Source: Symsagittifera roscoffensis (Eukaryota; Xenacoelomorpha; Acoela; Convolutidae). Taken from it: a stretch of 64,000 bases of DNA. Location of the stretch: positions 63,029,253 to 63,093,252 of the forward strand of contig NC_087062.1 in assembly GCF_963678635.1 (NCBI RefSeq), in the 5' to 3' direction. Each line of letters begins with the position of its first letter. The stretch's first letter is position 1. Below are positions 34,906-47,138 of the stretch, in pieces. The notes beneath the pieces are model-generated. The model was given only the letters and a program-made list of their open reading frames with translations, searched no databases and was not told the DNA's origin. A program made the translations under genes and the position numbers.

Positions 34906-36419
34906 AAATCTATTATAATTAGAATATAAATTTTCCCAGTTACAGTCTTAAACAGATTGATTAAACCCAAACATTGAAGAAAGCTTCATGCTACCATAAA
35001 AAAACTTACAAAAATCCTCATTCAGAATACGTTTTTACAAACTGCTATTTTCGAAAAAAAATTTCTAATTTTACTACCATATCAGGCCACTAAAAAGGCT
35101 TAGATAGTCCGGCTCATTGTGTTTTTTCTATAAAAATAAAGTGGGATAGTATGACGCACTGGAGTTGACTTTTAATTGAATTGAAACCAATTTTTTTGAA
35201 TGATTTGTTTCATATGATATCACGCTGTCAATAGCGAAGCACCAATATTCAATTCTTTTTACTTTGGTCATAGGTTTTAATCATTTCGCTTACATAAAAA
35301 TCGTTGCCTGAGTTACTTTTGCAGAGGTTCGTAATTAATGAGAGCTTTTTTTTTAATTGTATTTGTTTATCATGCTGATATGGTACATAACCTTCTCAAC
35401 TAAATTCATTATAACATTTTTCATTTCGTCTTCACAGTGTATATTTCTTGACCTTTTATGTGAAAGCTAAGAATTGTCTGTTTTTAACAAAAGTAAAAAC
35501 TGGAATTTAATTTACTTTTCTCCTTTCACTCTATTATTATTTTTAAAATATTGATTCAATTTTGGGCACGTGTCAAAAACAGGTGTAAAAATATTTTCAT
35601 TGCCAGCAAACTAGGTATACGGCTGCTAAAACAAACATTGGGCAGATCATTTACATACAGCTAAGTAACACTTTTAAGCGAAAAAGTTTTAATGAAAAAG
35701 TGGTGTCCTTGGTTTTTTCTGCTCATTTACTCATGAACATGCAAGGCAGAACATAAACATAAATTGGGACAAACTGGGCTTTGAGTAAAGTTCACGAGCA
35801 CTTCCAATTCAAGGTTCAGCTCATTTTTCCTCTTTTTGTAAGAATTGTGCTTCCTAACCATGTTAGAAACAAAACAATTGGAACAATATTCTACCAATTG
35901 ACAAACAGGTAGCTCAAAGATTTGGATACATGTGACGTGGGTGTTTTTAGTAATAGAGGGTCTTAATGAGCCCAATTTTTGATGCCCATTTTGCAATTGA
36001 ATGGGACGAAAGAGGGCTCCATTTTTTCCTTAATTAATAGGTGAACAATCGCTCTACAAACCGGACTCAATAATCTCGTTACCATTAAAAGTATACTGAA
36101 ATGTGTTGACCTGGAAAAACCTTTCAGCATGCCAAGTCAAACAACTTAACACTTTTACAGTTCACTTTGCTAATTTAATCTACCTTGTTCAGCAAATGAA
36201 GAACAGGAAAAGGATAAAAAGAGCAGAAGCCGCTCTAGAAAAATCTGGTTTTGTGTTCACATCCTGCGGCAAGCCCTAATGAAGCAATTTTTTGCCGTTA
36301 AACGGTTTCCTATGCTTTCATGAAATGTCGGTTATTTCGTTTTGATTATACAAATTTAGACTTTTTCATTCAAGAGTTCGTTGCAAATGCTTTACTCACT
36401 GAATAGTGAATGAAATTTA
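34906..36419. other. Intergenic, no supported gene
   Basis: AT-rich, with only short frames. The minus-strand frame at 35727-35996 (89 codons, Cys-containing) has no recognisable domain. Confidence 0.45.
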
Positions 36420-36929
36420 TCAGGCTGTGTTGTGAAACCATTTTCTGTTCCAACATATGAACTCAAAGGTCCTTCCCGAATCTTCAGATATGTTTTTTCT
36501 CAAATTAAGGTGCCCTATATAAAAATCTGATGGGGTGAAATTGATATTATACACCACTTGAGATACAACACAAATATAAAAAACAAACAGAAAAAAAATT
36601 TTAAATTGAAGAAAAAAACTAGGGGCCCAGCTAAAACAAGGAAGCTGTTTGTCATTTTTGGAACTTTTTTCTACTGATGCGGATGAAATGGGTAATTTCA
36701 AAAATTGGTTTTTGCCCAAAACCTTATTTCTTTTTTGACTAAAAAAGTGGAAAAAAATGAAAACTTCCCGAAAACATAACATTTTTTTGACAAAAAAATC
36801 TAGGACTCTGTTGTAAACATTTTCGCAATCGGTTCTTTCAATTGAACCCTTCATCTCAGATTTGATCGAGTAGTTAAAAAATACTGCAAAAAGAAGGTTG
36901 CGGCTTCTTAGGCAAACAATGTTCCCCAA
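36420..36929 (-). other. Long open frame, 169 codons, unrecognised
   Basis: This is the longest open frame outside the retroelements. It is rich in Phe, Lys and Ser, with a hydrophobic segment (FFLQFKIFFLFVFYICVV) about two-thirds along. The composition mirrors the surrounding A/T-rich DNA, there are no splice or poly(A) cues, and it overlaps the start of a degenerate repeat area. A chance frame or a decayed element are both likelier than a host gene. Confidence 0.15.
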
Positions 36930-37560
36930 ACCGATGTTCTCGATTGAACACTTAACCTAAGAATTCGCAGAGTTGTTATCGAGAAAAATAGTTTCCAAAG
37001 AACGGTCAATAAATCAAAAAATTCCTTTTTCCAAAATGAAAATTTTCGTGTGAAACATTTCGGGCGTAGCCATTTGAGCAGAAATAGTTCTTAAATTCGA
37101 ACTTCTTGGTCGAACTATTTCCCTAAGAATTGGCAATCAAGTTTTCGAGATGTGTCAAATAATTTCAGATAACGGTAAGACTAAATATAACGACTTTTCG
37201 ATGGGCGTAGATGATTATGCAAGAAAATTTCCCACAACCAGTTTTTTATTGAACCCATCATCTCAGTTTTATGAGGGTAGATTTTTGTAAAACTCGACAA
37301 GTTTCAAACACGTTTCAAAAATCCAAAAAAAAAATTTCCGAAGGCCATAACTTTTTGTATAAACTTTCTTAGACAAATTTCTTTTGCAGGTGAGCTTCTT
37401 AGAAGCTGGCTAAGCCATTGAGCTAAAAGTCGTACTTTTGGGAGATTTGATTTCGAGAGCTCAAATCTTCCGCCCCACAAACTTTTTCGAAGGCTATAGA
37501 CAGTGACGTTAAGTAAAAAAGATACTGGGAGATTATTCAGGCACGCAGGGAAGATGGCAA
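36780..37560. repeat. Degenerate tandem-like repeat, units about 105-165 bases
   Basis: Recurring blocks TTGAACCCTTCATCTCAGATTT, TTGAACACTTAACCTAAGAATT, CGAACTATTTCCCTAAGAATT and TTGAACCCATCATCTCAGTTTT occur near 36841, 36943, 37108 and 37249. They are followed by comparable AAATTTC-rich spacers. It is an old, diverged array. Confidence 0.4.
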
Positions 37561-38025
37561 TCAGTCCATTGATAAGCAATTTTTAAAAATTGGCAAACCA
37601 AGTTTTGAGAGAACTTACAATTTTGCAGCAAACGAAAAAAGCGTCTCAAAAATTAAAATAAAACAAAAAACCCAATATCATAGATTTTTATGATATCCAT
37701 TTTTATCAAACAGAAAATCTAGCTTAACATGCCAATTGAGACATTTAGGTTTCACATTAGCAACAGAACAAAACTTAAGAAGCGGAAACAAAACCAATCA
37801 TCATTGGGAAGAGACCAGCTGAGCCAAAAAAATTGATTGACAAAAACTTCCGAAAAATTTAAGATACTCCTGACATTACAATGATCAAAACGTGCAACCA
37901 GCATGATACATGTTTACAACACATAAAACTTCATGAAGTTGCATCCATCTAAGCCGACAAACGAAAGTCTGACGTCTCATTTTTCACCAGTAACTAATTT
38001 TCATTTTGATTTATACTTATACAAA

Positions 38026-38092
38026 TGTCCTGCCGGGACTCGAAACGCCTATAGGCTGCAAAAGTACCCGCTTTATCTCCAGAACAAAAAAA
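38026..38092 (-). repeat. tRNA-like sequence, probable SINE head
   Basis: The minus strand reads CTGGAGATAAAGCGGGTAC (D-arm-like), then TTTTGCAGCC, then GGCGTTTCGAGTCCCGGC, a good T-arm with B box GTTTCGAGTCC. Folding is incomplete in the D and acceptor arms. Likely a SINE or tRNA pseudogene. Confidence 0.4.
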
Positions 38093-38381
38093 GAACCAAG
38101 AAGTCGTTAGGGTTCAAAATAAAAGCAAGTTCATTTTCTTGTTAGTTTAGTCAAAATTTTCTATGCAAGTTAAATTCTTTTACTTCATTTCTCGGACTCC
38201 CGAGATTGGAAGGATTGAGTAATAAAAAAGAAAAAAAAAGTTGATATTTTTTTGGAGATTTTCTTGAGATTTTCAGAAAGCATCAGCTGTGTTCAGATTT
38301 TTTCGTGTCCGCAAGCTTATTTTGTTTCTTTTAATCAGGTTTTGTTTTTTTTAAGTTGAGTTTTGTCATGCTAAAAGTTAA

Positions 38382-38690
38382 TGCCACAACTCGCAAGCAA
38401 AGACAACTCGCAATGAAAGACAACTCGCAATAAAAGACAACTGGAAATAATTTACTCACCGACGCAGTCGCGCCAACGTGTTGCGAGCTAGTCAAGCTTG
38501 CGAACTAGCCAAGCTTGCGAGCTTAAGTAGGACTTACGAAATTAAACTATATTTACATTCGGATATCGCCGCGATTTCTGAAGTTCTTATACTATTTTTT
38601 TTTTTTCAGTTTTCTGCGAGTTGTTGCTTTCCTTAAATTTCGCGAATTGCCTTTTATTACAAGTTGTTTTCTTTTGAGAGTTGTCGCTGT
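38382..38690. repeat. Foldback repeat with AAGACAACTCGCAA units
   Basis: Four degenerate 17-18 base units, AGACAACTCGCAATGAA, lie at about 38385-38450. They are mirrored by inverted TTGCGAGTTGTCTTT-like units at 38617-38690. Between them are direct GCGAGCTAG/GCGAACTAGCCAAGCTT repeats (38484-38523). It is MITE-like with no coding. Confidence 0.5.
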
Positions 38691-39495
38691 TACACACTAA
38701 AAGAGAAACAAACTTTTAATACAAATTTGAGCTTTTTTTTCGCAAGTTTTTTATTTTAAGATGAAAGAGTAGAGAGAAAAATAATCCAAAACTGGTCAGA
38801 TTTAATCTGGTGTAATTTGCTTTTCGAGCTCCAAGTTTCACAACTGGTCCAATTTTAATCAAATTGAGAATCCAACAAAACCAATGAGTGCCAGCGTTTT
38901 TTTAGGCTTCCAGCGCCTTTTAAATTTACAGAGAAAGATTTTGATTTGTTTTATTTAGAAAAAGCATTCAACTTTCTTAACGTATTTAAAAAATCAAATA
39001 TCAACTATTCTGATTTTTGAATGACTAAAGCACATCGATTCATGAAAACTGCAGGAATTTGTTCTGACAAACGCGCAAAATGTTTTTCTTGAAAAACTTG
39101 AACACGCGTATTGAAAACTAGCAAGTGTAGATGAGTTTCTAATTAAGACGTTGATTCTAAAACAATATTTTGAGGCCGATGTCTGATCTCAAACGTTGAA
39201 AAAAAAACTGTCACAAGTTTTCACCAAACATGGCTGTTTGTTTCAAAAGATCAAGGTTTAACATCTCAACATAGAGAAAGACCTTTGTTCAACGAGAAAG
39301 CAGTTTGACCGAAAAAGAGCATGTGTCAAGCAAACTTTTCAAATAAGCGGATATCAGATTCTCGGTTGGTTAATTAGATCACTGTGTTATTGGCGATTCA
39401 TACTTCCTACAGAGTCAATGAGGTCAGTTATGTCTTAAAATGCAGGGCGGGATGTAGTTTAATCTCAAAACTGGTAATGGGTGGCCAGTCAATAA

Positions 39496-39923
39496 TGAGT
39501 TAGGACCGATGTGGTATAACTCATAGAGTAATTTCGGATAGGGTACACCGTCTGCTCGTCACGCTATCTTATTTTCGGCCGGATAGATTCGTGCAACTTC
39601 TTAGTCTAATACCGATCCTAATCTTACTCTTATACTTTCTAGTCTCAGGGTGTTTAACTAGTCTCTGCTAGGCTCAATAGATCTAGGGTATACTGGTTTG
39701 TTGCGGCTGCTGAAGTTCTCTTGGAGAGACAACTAACTTCTACGTTAAATTCAAATCTCTCTGGTGCTGAAATTACAAGTAATTTCAGCACTTACAAATA
39801 AGTGGGTTGTTAGTTAGATGGATTATGATTGGTTAATATTAACTACTTTACAGTGGTAAAATATCCAATTTATCCAATCATAAAATATAGTTTAGACCAG
39901 GTTCCACCCATCCGGGTTTTACA
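39496..39923 (-). repeat. 3' LTR of the 19.6-kb element
   Basis: 428 bases, TGTAAAACCC...CCTAACTCA on the minus strand. It differs from the 5' LTR at about five positions in about 405 aligned bases by eye, so insertion is fairly recent. The conserved hairpin lies at 39764-39791. Confidence 0.9.
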
Positions 39924-41470
39924 GAAGTTTTAGAATTATCTTTCTGCAATTCAAAGGATGGATGATGAACGTTGGTATTTGGCGAACATCATATTCTTGT
40001 CCGGTTCCTCTTGTTAAGGAAGTTCCAGGACGCTGGAGTTAGGGACATCAATCGTTGTGTCGTCTTGTGACAACGACTGTGTTCCCTAATGAAATCAATC
40101 TGATTTCAAAATGGTTTGCTATGACGGGTTTTTCTGTATCATGTAGAGAACTTTGTTTTGTGTTCCTCGTCTGGGAATGGCGTGGAGATCGTGTGTGGAA
40201 GGGATGCCTCGTAACTCGGATCTGTACGTATACTTGAACATCGAGGTGGTCATTGGTCTAGTTCAATGAAGTCCTTTTCTGCGAAGTCAAGTCGTACTCT
40301 AAATCCTTGGAGTTGTGATTGTGGACGGCATATCGGTTGTGGTTAGCCATTCTTTGTTCGAGTGTGATGGGATCATTTTGTCTTTGGATGTTCGTCTTTG
40401 TTGTTGTGTGTTGATCTATATACTGCAAGGTATGATTTACATTTTATAAAATTTTATTAGTTCGGTTTTTTGTCATGAATTTAGTTAGTTGTTTTCACAA
40501 AAGCATTTTGTTTTAGTTCGGTTATTTTGAAGAGTTACTCACCCTTGAGTACCTCTTATTAAAAATAGAAGTGTGGTCACAAAGCGTGGATGTAGCGCGG
40601 TGGGTTAGGCCGGCTATAGAGCATGCTCAGGACGTCCTCTCTGGTGGGTTAGGCCAGGAGTGGGAGTATGACTTCGTGCGGTTTCTTTGAGAGGTCCTGT
40701 TATGTGATAACTTTTTATGTTGGGTTTATGTTGGTATTTCTTATGTTTCTTTGGTTGTGTCCTTTTTTCAAAAATCAAATTGTTTTTGTTATGGGTTTGT
40801 CTTGCGACTTTTTTGTGTTTTTTTTATTTCTTTCTTAGACTTTATAATAGTCTTCAAAAGAATAACTTATCCAGTTTTAAACTGGGTTAGTCCGGTTTGG
40901 GTACCGTTGGTTTTCTTTTCTTAGTCATGCTGTTATTTTATGATTTCTGGTGTTTAATAAGCTGCGTTGGTTAGTTTGGTTTAGTATATAATTCCTTTCC
41001 AACCGGGTTAAAGGAAAGTTTGAAACTTGTTATCGTGTGTTAGAGTTGTTGAGTGTGAAAACTTGAAACTTAAAATTATTATTTAAACAATTCTTCGTGG
41101 GCGAGCTGTGCGAGTTTGGATAGAATTATTGTGCGAGTGAATGAAAATATCATCTGTATTTTCATTTTATCAATTTATTACATAGAATTTCAATTTTACT
41201 GTTTTTTTGGGGGAATTTTAGAGTTATAAATTTTCATCGTAACTAAATTTACTGCTTTATGGGGAAACAATTTATAAATTAATTTACTACATTTGGTATG
41301 AATTTTATCATATTATCTTGTGCAAAATATTAATGAAGTTTAGAAGAATTTTAACAAGTTTATTTTTTATTTTTTTTTTCCGTTTTTTGCAGATGATCGT
41401 GGTATGAAGACTATAAAATGTAAAAGAAACATGAATAAAGAATGGTTAGTACTAACTTAAATTTATTAGT
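39924..41470 (-). other. 3' non-coding region of the 19.6-kb element
   Basis: About 1.5 kb between the last open frame and the 3' LTR is conserved in copy A (1-1425). It has no sense open frame. The CAG/ATGATCG at 41391-41398 marks the point where copy A meets the window edge. Conservation without coding suggests cis-acting RNA functions, or simply recent common descent. Confidence 0.6.
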
Positions 41471-41499
41471 TAAGAATATTTTTAAATTAGACTTACCTG

Positions 41500-42845
41500 T
41501 TAATCGTCTGGGAAAAAGCCGTGGGGAAAGATGTCGTGTATTATGTCCGATGTTGTTAGTAATTTTGCTAGTATGCGAATGATGTTTTTAGTTTGGAGCA
41601 GTGACCAAAGCAATTGAAGTGCTTTAATGGTTTTTAGTTCTTCGGTACCTACTACAAACTCATAAGGTGTGTTTTTAATGAGGTTATATATTTTATGATT
41701 GTGTTTAGTATTGTGAATAAATTCTAATATTGGGATTTCTATAGGCTGGATAAATTCATGTGGGATAAGGAAGGGTCTGGATTCTTCGGCGTTAAAGGTC
41801 TTCGTGATGGGACAAAATATATACATTTGTGTTACTGGGTCATAATTGCGGAGGATGCCGTGGAGGTTAGTATCCTTGATGCAATAGGTGAAATTAAGGA
41901 AAAATGGTGAAGTGTACTTCGAGTTAAGAAACTGAAAACGATGGTGTGGTTGTCTTGATGGAGTATGTAAATCAAAATGATTTTGTGTGAAGCGATAGTA
42001 TGTATATGTATGAGTCTGTTTAGTGCGTAACATAATGTCGTGTGAACAGTGCAAATCGCGTTCATGTGGTGCAAGGGAGTGAAAGGTTAGTGAAAATAAC
42101 TGAAATTTGTCTTTAAAATTTTCGTAAGCTTGAATATCATTTAGTGCTTCAGAGATGATGTGATCATATTTTCTATCAAAAATATTAAGTGTGAATACAT
42201 ATGATGTTTTGATGAAAAATTTTTCTGTTAGTTGTGGGTTAGCGAAGCGGTTGTCATCTAGAAAATGGTCTTGATTAGTTCGGATGATATTATGATCGTA
42301 TTATTCTATTGTAAATTCGTTAGCTCGAGGTGCAGTGAATGTTTTTAGTAATTTTTTATATCCTATATAAGTAAATTGTCTAGGTGTTGCGGTGAGTCTA
42401 TATACCATATCTTTATTCTTTTCTATATCATTATGAGTACTAGATAGTGGCAGGCAAAGGGGATTAGTAAAATGGTAATATGCTGTCCAGTGAAGTGTGG
42501 GCATTAAAACATGTTCATCTACAAAACTACGTGTGTCGATAGTGTCGTTAGGTGTGTTTAATGTATATTGTGGGAATGAGGGTAGGGTGATTGCTAGAAA
42601 ATCTTTCGTGTTGGTGTGGTGTGGATGATTAATATATTCGCAGGCTGTTCCTGGTTTGGTCGGGAATGGATGGTTCGGGAATTTCTTTTTAAAAGTGCGA
42701 TAAGCTCGGTTAGTGCTATTAGATGTTTCGGTGGATGTGGATGATTGTGCTAATGATGCAGTGTAAGCTGAGGAGGGTGTAGGAGTAGGTGGGTTTGAGG
42801 ATTCTATTGTGGATGAAATTTTATGTATGGTGAGGGTGTTAGGGT
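41500..42845 (-). pseudogene. Last open frame of the element, function unknown
   Basis: A nearly continuous frame reads from about 42895 down to 41500, interrupted by a single TAA near 42301-42303. The parts before and after it (for example 42301-42504 and 41500-42054) are in the same frame. The protein starts Thr/Ser-rich, then becomes His/Tyr/Phe-rich, and ends in a helical stretch (LKTIKALQLLWSLLQTKNI). I see no convincing membrane segment and no known domain. By position (after env) it is an accessory gene, or a second module of the SP-rich frame upstream. Confidence 0.55.
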
Positions 42846-42848
42846 GTA

Positions 42849-43525
42849 TTAACTGTTGTTGTAGGGTGATAAAATTATCGAGTTCCCGGGAGATTTGGGG
42901 GTATCTGGAGAATTATTAGATGATCGGTCGGAATGAAAGGGGGAGTAGGTTGGGGTTACTTGCGAAGCATAAGAAGGAGAGGAAACGGATGGGAGTAAAT
43001 TATTTAGTGGGATTGGTTGAAAAGGGGGTTTTGAAAAAACTAAGGAGTTGGTTTGAAAATTATTGGATGGAGATGGTTCGGAGTCTGCAAATTCGTCAGG
43101 GGTTTCTATATTAGAGTTATTAAGTTGTGAGATGGAGTATAAAACTGGAATATTTGAGTTAGTATCCGAATTCAAGCTTGATGATATATTAATAGTTGGA
43201 AAATCGGGTGGTGGGAAAGCAAAAAGTGGGATTATTGGGATTGGATTGTGGAGGTTGGTTGGGTGGGAATTTGAACGGTGTAGGGATCCAAGTTGTCGGC
43301 TCATCGTGGGCTAAAAAAATGATTATTTTGAGACTGAAAAGCGGTGATACGGGGTTGTTCTATAATTTGTTCATATGTATTATCATCTTGTGAATGATGT
43401 GTCATTATATGTTGTATGGGACTTTGCGATATGTTTGGTCTGAAATTTGGGTTATGTGTTATTGCTAGGTTTCGGAAATTACGTGGGAATAAGGATAATG
43501 GATGGTTATGTGGTAGGGGTGGCAA
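42849..43525 (-). CDS. Ser/Pro/Asn-rich open frames after env
   Basis: Frames 43301-43525 (74 codons) and 42849-43304 (151 codons) overlap by a few bases. The second is very rich in Ser, Pro and Asn, with no aromatic core, so it is probably disordered or a phosphoprotein-like linker. Near 42895 the following large frame starts in another phase, so the two could be joined by frameshifting, be separate genes, or be one gene broken by an indel. Confidence 0.45.
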
Positions 43526-43590
43526 CTGTGGTGCGGTACGTGTTACTTCTATGTTATTATGTTCTTCGTCGTACGTGTTCTGTCTTGTCG

Positions 43591-45690
43591 CTATTTTGTA
43601 TTATATTCTTTTATTTGTGCGTCTAGAAGAATTTTGTTTATTGATGAAGAAAAAATTCCAAAAAATCCTGCAAATAGTATGCATGCTACACTTGCTTGTC
43701 TATTTACTTGTGTGTGTATAGCGCATGTGTTATAGATTCCTTTTAAAAGTGGAAAAAGAAATCCTATGAAGTTAAACATTGCGTATAGGATAGTTAATTT
43801 TTCTAAGATGTAATAGGGCCATCCTAGAAAATCGAGAATTTTATTTTTTAGGGTAACAAAGCTAAAAATATTTATAGGTGAAATATCTTGTGGTCTGTAT
43901 TTTCCACCGTTTAGATTTATATAGTCTTTAATGTCTTTAAAATATCCGCTATAATCTTGTGTATAAATATCTGCAAATCCTGCGGTTTCGGCAAGTTTTC
44001 GTAAATTTTGATCAATTGACAGTCTTTGTATAGTGTCCATTTGTGTTAATAGTTCTTGCAATTGTTGTGTTCTAATGTGGTGTTGGATAGCTGATTTTGA
44101 ATATTTTCCAATTGATTGTAAATCAATATTTGGATTACGAGCAATAGTTCTGATGCTTTCGGGTGAAAATTTTTTGAGTGATTGCATTAGCGTAGGGTAT
44201 GAAGTAAGAAGATAATATTGATCTTCATCAGGGTTGAATTTTACTACATTGTGGCTATTTTCTGATCCACATGGGACTGCGGTATCCCAAAAATATGTTC
44301 GTCTTGAAAGTGTGTCAACAAAATGTCCCTTATTTTTATAAAATATAGGGATTCTTTTATAGCAGCGTTTATCTTCAAAAACATATAGTGGTGATACTTT
44401 TTTGGTACAAGTATAAAACCATAAAATGTTTCCTTCGTAGTCTAGAAAGTTTGATCTATTTCCTGACAATAAATATCCTGCGTAGGGTGTTTTTAATACT
44501 GCTAGTGCGAGTGATTGTAGGATTTGTGTCCTTTCTAATTCGCATAGTGGGTGAAGTGTTTCTAATTGGGAGAGTGACATTTCTTGAAAAATTCGACTAA
44601 TCGTGTAGTCTAACATCATGTCTAAGTGAATATCATAGTAGATATTACCAAAACAAGTGTTATTCATTAGTGATAGTTCTTGTAAACGTGTACTTCTAGT
44701 GTCATGTGGCTTTAGTTTTCCACCAGGTTGACCATTGCTTTTTTGAAAGTTAACTGGTATATATGATGTTCCTTCGTTTAGAGGGTGACCTGTGGCATAA
44801 GGGTCAAATTTTGTTTTTCCAGTGGTCATGTCGAAACCTTTTTCGTATTCGACTAGTATTTCAGAATATTGTGTTTTGTAAAGTGGGTTCCTGTATTTGC
44901 ATGCGATTTCTGTTTCTTGATATGTTTGGAAACGTGTTAATTTGTTTTCTATATTATGGATATTTCGAAAATCAGTACTTTGCTGTCGTGATCGATGGAC
45001 TTGTTCATATGGAATTGATTCTATAAAATATTTTTCGTGAAATTTTATCATTCGAGCGTGTATTTTTGCTACTTGAAAAGTTGTGCATGTATCTTCGGGA
45101 AACCAAACAATTGTTGCTTGTGTCCGTGTTGTAGGATCACAATAACCTTGATCGTTTTTACAAGGTTATCTAATTCCTTGATAGATCATTGTGTTGTCGG
45201 ATAAATCTCGTGTGAGTTGTATTTTTTCGAGTTGTATTTTCCAATCGAAAAACATTATTTCTTGATATCCTTTATTTTTTGTGTCTGCTTTGCAGTTTGA
45301 TGGATTATTTATACCAATGTGTGGTATCCAGTGCTTATCGTGTATGTCATAAATTAATCTTCCGTGTGCGCCGTTGTATGGGTATTTTTCATCTAGTTTT
45401 ATATGTCCTTGATATCTTTCAAGTTCTGCTTGATGTACAGAATCGGCAAAGACTTGAAAATATACTAGTTTTCTGTCGGTGTTTTTATTTCTTGTGATAT
45501 TTAATCTGAGTAGTTCGTTTTTACAATCATCGGGATTTAGATGTAGAAGTCGTTCTATATTACTTTGGTAGAATGATTCGTGATCAAGTCGGTTTTTATT
45601 TCCGTTTGAAACTTGTGAACAATGTAATTTCTTTTCGGAAAATGTTGCTGTAAATTTATATCCTGCGACTGTTGTTGCTCGGGCTTTTGA
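43591..45690 (-). pseudogene. Envelope-like glycoprotein gene, interrupted
   Basis: An open frame of 486 codons (43591-45051) continues upstream in the same phase to about 45690, broken by one TAA at 45166-45168. It lies after integrase, where retroviral env sits. It has many Cys residues and Asn-X-Ser/Thr sites, and ends in two hydrophobic segments (about residues 417-440 and 456-472 of the 486) followed by a short polar tail, as expected for a membrane-anchored fusion protein. The N-terminus with a signal peptide is not visible. The frame runs directly into the duplicated protease/RT segment at 45697. I cannot say which viral glycoprotein class it belongs to. Confidence 0.65.
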
Positions 45691-45696
45691 ATACAG

Positions 45697-47125
45697 TGAT
45701 TCTCCCTTTGCTAGAATGATAACAGGGTTAATAAATGTGTTGCCTCTTGTTTGTTCTTCTTTATTTACTGGTGAGATAATTTTGTATTGTTCTAAAATAT
45801 CTAGTAATCTATTTACTTTGTCGTGTAAATGAATTGGTACTTTACTAGCTCTTCGTTTTTTGAAAACTGCGTCAGGTTTTAACGGGAGATGTAGCGATGA
45901 ACTGATTTTCCCAACATCAAATTTTGATGTTGCTTAGACTGTTGAATATTTCAACAGTTGTTTTGCTAGTTTGTCAAATTCGACTTGTGTAATTTGTGAG
46001 TGTTCAAAATTAAACATCGTTAAAAAATTTTGTTGTTCTTTTGTGTAATTTGATATATTGAACGTTGGTTTAAAATATGATGTTTTTGTGAACGTTGTTT
46101 TTAAAATATGATGTTTTTCTTTTTTCATTGCTTATTATGTTATTTATGGATAGTTCTTCGTCAAGAATTGTGGATTGGCAAATATCTAATAATTGGAGTA
46201 TATTATTTACGCTATTTCATGTATGGGTGAGATTGTAGCGTTTGTTTTGCAATATCCTAAAAGTCCTGAGGGTAATGTTACTTGATACGGTGTATTGTTA
46301 TACACGTGTAACGAAATGATGTCGGAATTTGTGTTTTTCAAATACTTTATAGATGAAATCGTGATTTTGAAAATTTTGTGAATAGGTCTAAATTCAAAGT
46401 CTGACATAAAAAATTGTTGTTTATTTTGACTTTTATCATACTGGTGAACTTGTTTTATTTAAAAATTATATATATTTCCTGATAATGGTTTCAGGTGTTT
46501 CCGCTGTTGGTTATAAATTGGGTAAAATTTTGAGAAGAATGGTGGTTGTTTGTTTAATCTTTGAAAAAATGTTAGAGCTGTATTTTTTGTTTTTGTGTAC
46601 TTATCTTTGATCAGTATTTTACTATTTAAGATGTTGATTTTTGGTATATATTTTGATATAAATGGTATGCCAATGATATTGTGATATCAGTAATATGAAA
46701 TATTTGTTTAAATGGTTTGTTTAGAATTTTATTTTGCTCCATTGTTCTTGTGGGGAGAAGGAATAATTGGATTTTTCCGTAATTTACTAATGTTGATCCT
46801 TGTGCTGTTGCTAGTTTACTAGAGGTTGCAAGAGCCGTTAATTTTGGATGTAATGTTTTGTTTTCATTCCATGTGGGAATATTAATTATGTTTGATTCTG
46901 CTCCTGAAACAATTAAAAAATCAATTTCAAGATCTGGTGGTTGAAATTCTTTGTTTCTTGGACTTTCTAAGAGAAATGGTTTTGTCCAAATTTTTTCTCT
47001 GGGTTGTTCTTTTTGTATATTTTGATAAATATGATTTGTGTTTGAACATTTTGTTTTGTCTTTTTCATCGGGTTCAATTACCGTGTTAATTTCGTTTATT
47101 TCTTGTGCAGTTTGTGTAGTATTGA
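45697..47125 (-). repeat. 1429-base internal duplication of the protease/RT region
   Basis: This segment is a direct copy of 52084-53512 at a constant offset of 6387 bases, with no indels and about four mismatches that I can see. It carries the end of the pre-protease linker, the mutated protease and the RT start. It interrupts the region between the SP/T-rich ORF (47139-47756) and env. Both copies share the same stop codons and the protease D-to-V change, so the copying came after those lesions, or the template was already defective. Confidence 0.92.
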
Positions 47126-47138
47126 AATATCAATAATT

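Noticed and set aside
36220-36280. Possible T-arm (GTGTTCACATCCTGC) near 36253
   Set aside because: No convincing A box or arms around it; too weak to call a tRNA-like element.
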